Shown: piece by piece, positions 7,080 to 9,831 of the stretch
Position numbering within the stretch: position 1 is the stretch's first letter
Layout: the number at the start of each line of letters is the position of its first letter
NCBI GenBank assembly: GCA_035291645.1
Contig: DATDRQ010000254.1
Coordinates: 1 to 9,831 of the forward strand
Source of the DNA: DATDRQ01 sp035291645
Lineage (GTDB): Bacteria > Chloroflexota > Anaerolineae > Anaerolineales > UBA4823
Length of the DNA: 9,831 nucleotides
Direction: 5' to 3'
Made by a program: the position numbers and the translations under genes
Notes under the pieces: generated by a model
Told to the model about the DNA's origin: nothing
The model's input: only the letters and a program-made list of their open reading frames with translations
Database searches by the model: none

Positions 7080-8510
7080 TTATTCGTTTTGGTTGCTGCC
7101 ATTCGGTAGCCATACAGTAAACCGGCTCCCCGCACCCGGGGTACTCTCCACGTCGATCCGGCCTCCATGGGCCTGGGCCAGGTCGCGGGCAATGCTCAGT
7201 CCCAGGCCCATACCCTCTTTGATCCGCCGCCCCCGATCCCCCCGGTAAAAGGGGGTAAAGATGCGCTCCCGTTCCTCATCCGGGATGCCCGGCCCGGTAT
7301 CCTCCACCCTCACCCAGGTCTGGTTTCCCTGGGAACCAGCAGAAACGGATACGCCTCCCCCGCCCGGGGTGTAGCGGATGGCGTTGCTGACCAGGTTGCC
7401 GACCACCTGGGCCAGCCGCACCGGATCCGCGTACACATCGGGCAAATTATCCGGCAGGTGCGTCTCCCAATCCAGGCGCTTCTCGCGCGCAACCTGTTCC
7501 CAGGGGATCAGGACGCCCGGCAGCCATTCTCCCAGCCGGATGGGCTGGCGCGCCAGCTCCAGCGTACCCACCACCTGATCGTGCAGGCGAGCCAGATCCT
7601 CCAGGATGTGCTGCATGCGGGCGGCTTCTTCGTCCATCCCGCTGGTCAGGTCGATCATCAATTGCGGGTCCTTTTCGGCGCCGTGTGAAAAGGCCTGGAT
7701 CGCCGAACGCAGCGCGCCCAGCGGGCGCCCGAGCTCGTGCACCAGGTTCGCCAGCAGCTGCCGGCGGGCCTGTTCCAGGCCACTTAACCGCGCCACCAGG
7801 ACGTTTACCGAGCGGGTCAGGTCGCGCAGCTCGTCTGGGCCTTGCTCGGCCAGCGGCTCGCTTCTACCGCTGTGCGCCAGCCCGTAGATCGCCTCCGTGA
7901 CGTTCTGCAGCGGCTTGCCGATGCTGATCGCCAGGATTGACCCGATCAGCGTCCCGAGCAGCAGACCGACGACCAGTACGATGACGATTAAATTTCGCAG
8001 CTGGCTGAACAGCGTATAAAGCGCCGCGCTGCGGTAGCTGACCCGCACCACCCCGCTCACCTCTCCGCCAGGATCGACCGCCGGGGCCAGGACGTCGATC
8101 AGGGCATCGCGCAGCCGCAGTAGGGAGTAATTCGTGTTGATCGTCTCTTCTCCCTGCCGGGCCTGCTCCAGTCCTTCGACCGGCAGGAACTCACCCAGGC
8201 GAATCGCGTCAGCCTGGTCGGTAGAATACAACAATTCCCCTCCCGGGCTCAGGAACATGACCCGCACCTCTGGATCGATGCGCACCCGGCTGAGTAGCAG
8301 GTCGAAAAGTCGCGGGTCGTCCCATACCCCGCCCCCGATCTGGCTGACCTCCGCCAGAAGGCGGGCGTCATCCGCCAGGTTTCCGGCCAGGCGCGGCAGC
8401 AAGAAGCGCGCTTCCAGCACGTAGAACAGGAACGCCCCCGTCAGCGGGACGATGATCAGGACGGGCAGGACGTGAGTGAAGATCAACCGGTTGCGCAGAG
8501 ACCGCAGCAT
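7080..8510 (-). CDS. Transmembrane sensor histidine kinase (HAMP-HisKA-HATPase)
   Basis: This is a 476-aa membrane kinase, partner of the overlapping OmpR-type regulator. TM1 is about 12-32, an extracytoplasmic sensor region of about 140 aa follows (33-171, no recognised fold), then TM2 at about 172-196, HAMP (about 197-247) and HisKA with LVHELGRPLGAL. The phosphoacceptor is His258. The HATPase domain has the N-box (VGNLVSNAIRYTP), G1 DTGPGI (404-409), F box FTPFYRG and G2 GMGLGLSIA. At His+4, where HisKA kinases usually carry the phosphatase Thr or Asn (HELRTP), this protein has Arg262. ATG at 8510 is chosen, overlapping the regulator stop as TGATG behind GGGGGAG. An in-frame GTG at 8513 is the alternative. 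The context with htrA suggests that it senses envelope damage. Confidence 0.95.
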   Translation of the reverse strand: MLRSLRNRLIFTHVLPVLIIVPLTGAFLFYVLEARFLLPRLAGNLADDARLLAEVSQIGGGVWDDPRLFDLLLSRVRIDPEVRVMFLSPGGELLYSTDQADAIRLGEFLPVEGLEQARQGEETINTNYSLLRLRDALIDVLAPAVDPGGEVSGVVRVSYRSAALYTLFSQLRNLIVIVLVVGLLLGTLIGSILAISIGKPLQNVTEAIYGLAHSGRSEPLAEQGPDELRDLTRSVNVLVARLSGLEQARRQLLANLVHELGRPLGALRSAIQAFSHGAEKDPQLMIDLTSGMDEEAARMQHILEDLARLHDQVVGTLELARQPIRLGEWLPGVLIPWEQVAREKRLDWETHLPDNLPDVYADPVRLAQVVGNLVSNAIRYTPGGGGVSVSAGSQGNQTWVRVEDTGPGIPDEERERIFTPFYRGDRGRRIKEGMGLGLSIARDLAQAHGGRIDVESTPGAGSRFTVWLPNGSNQNE

Positions 8511-9208
8511 CACTCCCCCTGGGGTTCCAGTTTATAGCCGACGCCGCGCACGGTGCGGATGCGCCGGGGCTGGTTCGGGTCTTGCTCGATCTTCTCGCGC
8601 AGCCAGCGGATGTGCACGTAGACCACCTGGGGTTCGCCGATGAACTCAGCCCCCCACACGCGCGCCAGTAGATCACCCGTAGGGATTACCCGGTTAGGCT
8701 CCAGGGCGAAGGCGTACAGCAGGTCGAATTCGCGCGGGGAAAGCTCCACCGGGCGGTCGCCGACTCTTACCGTGTGGGAAACCGGGTCGATCGCCAGGTC
8801 GCCTACCGCCAGCGGAGACGAGTCATCCACCTGGCGGGAGGGCGCTTCCGACCGGCGCAGCACCGCCTTGATGTGCGCCAGCAATACGTTCAGGTCGAAG
8901 GGCTTGGTGACGTAATCGTCCGCTCCCAGCTCTAGGCCGACCACTTCGTCCAGTTCCCGGCGGCGGGCGGTCACGAAGATCACCGGCGCATCGGATTGGT
9001 CCTTGAAGCGGCGTAAAGCGTCCAGCCCGTCCATGCCGGGCAGGTTGATGTCGAGCAGGACCAGGTCCGGCGCTTGCAGGCACGCCATCGCCAGGCCGTC
9101 CTCGGCGCTGGCCGCGGTGTGGACTTCATAACCGGACTGCTCCAGGTTAAAGGCCAGGCTGCGCCGCAGCAGGGCGTCGTCGTCGACGATCAGGAGGGTT
9201 TTAGCCAT
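8510..9208 (-). CDS. OmpR/PhoB-family response regulator (winged helix)
   Basis: This is a 232-aa DNA-binding regulator, full family length. The receiver domain (about 3-118) has Asp9-Asp11, phosphoacceptor Asp53 (LVLLDINLPGMDG), Thr80 and Lys102 (DDYVTKPFD). The C-terminal winged helix (about 132-228) shows ELSPREFDLLYAF, NRVIPTGDLLARVWG, a recognition helix VVYVHIRWLREKIEQD and the wing IRTVRGVGYKLEP. It is translationally coupled to the kinase gene. No Shine-Dalgarno stands at the usual distance from its ATG. Instead a good promoter lies so close that the mRNA would start about 5 nt upstream, so initiation is probably near-leaderless. It is the natural candidate to bind the CCTTARG repeats upstream of htrA and near its own promoter. 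By analogy it resembles CssR, MprA or CpxR, but no direct orthology is claimed. Confidence 0.96.
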   Translation of the reverse strand: MAKTLLIVDDDALLRRSLAFNLEQSGYEVHTAASAEDGLAMACLQAPDLVLLDINLPGMDGLDALRRFKDQSDAPVIFVTARRRELDEVVGLELGADDYVTKPFDLNVLLAHIKAVLRRSEAPSRQVDDSSPLAVGDLAIDPVSHTVRVGDRPVELSPREFDLLYAFALEPNRVIPTGDLLARVWGAEFIGEPQVVYVHIRWLREKIEQDPNQPRRIRTVRGVGYKLEPQGE

Positions 9209-9220
9209 TGGGTATTAAAA

Positions 9221-9248
9221 AGTATACTCCTAAGGAAACTACGTGCAA
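9221..9248 (-). promoter_or_regulatory. Promoter of the OmpR-type regulator operon, near-leaderless
   Basis: On the - strand TTGCAC (9248-9243) and TATACT (9226-9221) are separated by 16 nt and match the sigma70/sigmaA hexamers at four and five of six positions. The predicted start is around 9214, only about 5 nt before the ATG at 9208, too short for a ribosome site. A CCTTAGG element (9235-9229) lies within the spacer, where a bound regulator would more likely hinder than help polymerase. Confidence 0.6.
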
Positions 9249-9273
9249 GCCGGCAATTAAGAACCTCTAAGGG
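9229..9273 (-). promoter_or_regulatory. CCTTAG elements upstream of the regulator gene
   Basis: The 71-nt gap before the regulator gene contains CCCTTAG (9273-9267), CTTAAT (9261-9256, ten bases on from the first) and CCTTAGG (9235-9229). They resemble the heptamers of the htrA direct repeat, but are less regularly spaced. They may be autoregulatory sites of the OmpR-type regulator. This rests only on similarity between short motifs. Confidence 0.35.
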
Positions 9274-9279
9274 AGCGGG

Positions 9280-9831
9280 TTATGCAGATTGTGATCGATT
9301 GCCATTCCCACTCGCCGGGCGTAAGACCAACAACAGCAGGAATCCAATCAGCGTCGGGAACCAGAAGGATAACGCCCGGTAGCTCAGGACTACCACGACC
9401 GACACCGGATAGGGTACACCCAGGCTCGTATAAAGCGTGGTCATGCTGCCTTCGATCACGCCGATGCCGCCCGGGATGAAGAAAACCAGCCTGCCTAATA
9501 TCAAGGGGACCCCATACCCGGTTAATAAGACCGCCGGGCTGATCGGATGCCCTGCAGCAAAAAAAGTGCGTACAGGGTTAGCATATCAAATCCGACGTTC
9601 ATTACGGCTCCCCAGGCCGGCCTCTGCCATCCCCTGCTTTGGATAGTCTCCCAAGATTGGATGAGGTCCATAAGGAATTCACCTACCCTGGAAGGATCAT
9701 AGGGGCGGTGCAGCCGGCGTGCTATCCAGGCGGTAGCCTGCCTGGCGATCGCGACACTCCGTTCCGGGTGGCGTATTCCCCACCCGCTTAGCCCGATGAT
9801 ACCCAAGAGCAGGAGCAGAAAAAGTAGGAAA
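9280..9831 (-). pseudogene. YbhN/LPG-synthase TM-region membrane protein, frameshifted, cut by window end
   Basis: This is the C-terminal part of an integral membrane protein of the lysylphosphatidylglycerol synthase TM-region (YbhN-like, UPF0104) family. From the window edge one frame encodes a leucine-rich helix, a loop with Arg and Trp, then NVGFDMLTLYALF. That frame runs into a stop at 9522. The expected continuation AAGHPISPAVLLTGYGVPL then FFIPGGIGVIEGSM, plus a last helix (SFWFPTLIGFLLLLVL), lies in another frame and ends at 9280. The two join perfectly if the run of seven A's at 9559-9565 had eight, giving YALFFAAGHPIS. So a single base is missing, either a real mutation or a homopolymer sequencing error. 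The FIPGGxGxxEG motif is the family hallmark. Such proteins occur as the flippase-like part of MprF or as stand-alone proteins; substrate is unknown. It stops 71 nt before the regulator gene with no visible terminator. Confidence 0.8.

Noticed and set aside
9282..9479. + strand open frame opposite the membrane-protein remnant
   Set aside because: Pro/Ser/Arg-rich composition and full overlap with the conserved PGG region on the other strand mark it as a shadow.

Overview
The window shows about 60% GC by eye and dense gene packing, with GAF-rich and HAMP-type histidine kinases, a tandem-PDZ HtrA protease and a lysylphosphatidylglycerol-synthase-type membrane protein. This mix, and the HELGRPLGAL-type H-box in the second kinase, suggest a Chloroflexota (Anaerolineae-like) bacterium. 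That assignment rests on recalled protein style, not on a search.

The left third (1-3511) reads on the + strand. It holds a multi-GAF histidine kinase of the NarX/LiaS type whose N-terminus lies outside the window, its NarL/LuxR-type response regulator (ATGA overlap), and a ten-helix AEC-family (auxin efflux carrier-like) permease 62 nt further on. The permease ends only 6 nt from the convergent genes of the right part.

The rest (3518-9831) reads on the - strand and looks like a cell-envelope stress module. In transcription order it holds: the C-terminal part of a YbhN/LPG-synthase-type membrane protein, broken by a one-base slip in a homopolymer; an OmpR/PhoB-type response regulator; a HAMP/HisKA sensor kinase that overlaps it; a small membrane-anchored haem-binding-domain protein with a CxxCH motif; an HtrA/DegP-type serine protease with two PDZ domains; and a secreted SMP-30/NHL-like beta-propeller. 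Regulator, kinase and haem protein look like one operon. The protease and the propeller each have their own promoter, and a strong hairpin terminator separates them.

The most interesting signals are regulatory. Upstream of htrA, two copies of CCTTARG repeat with an 11-bp period, and one copy sits exactly where the -35 hexamer should be. That geometry is typical of an OmpR/PhoB-family activator, and related CCTTAG elements lie upstream of the response-regulator gene in the same cluster. The htrA Shine-Dalgarno can also be fully paired in a short hairpin, which would add translational control. The response-regulator gene appears to be transcribed from a good promoter only about 5 nt before its ATG (near-leaderless). 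The layout resembles CssRS-htrA (Bacillus) and MprAB-pepD (Mycobacterium), with a haem-binding protein added to the operon. No RNA genes, CRISPR arrays or insertion sequences were seen, and no gene-free stretch exceeds about 250 bases.
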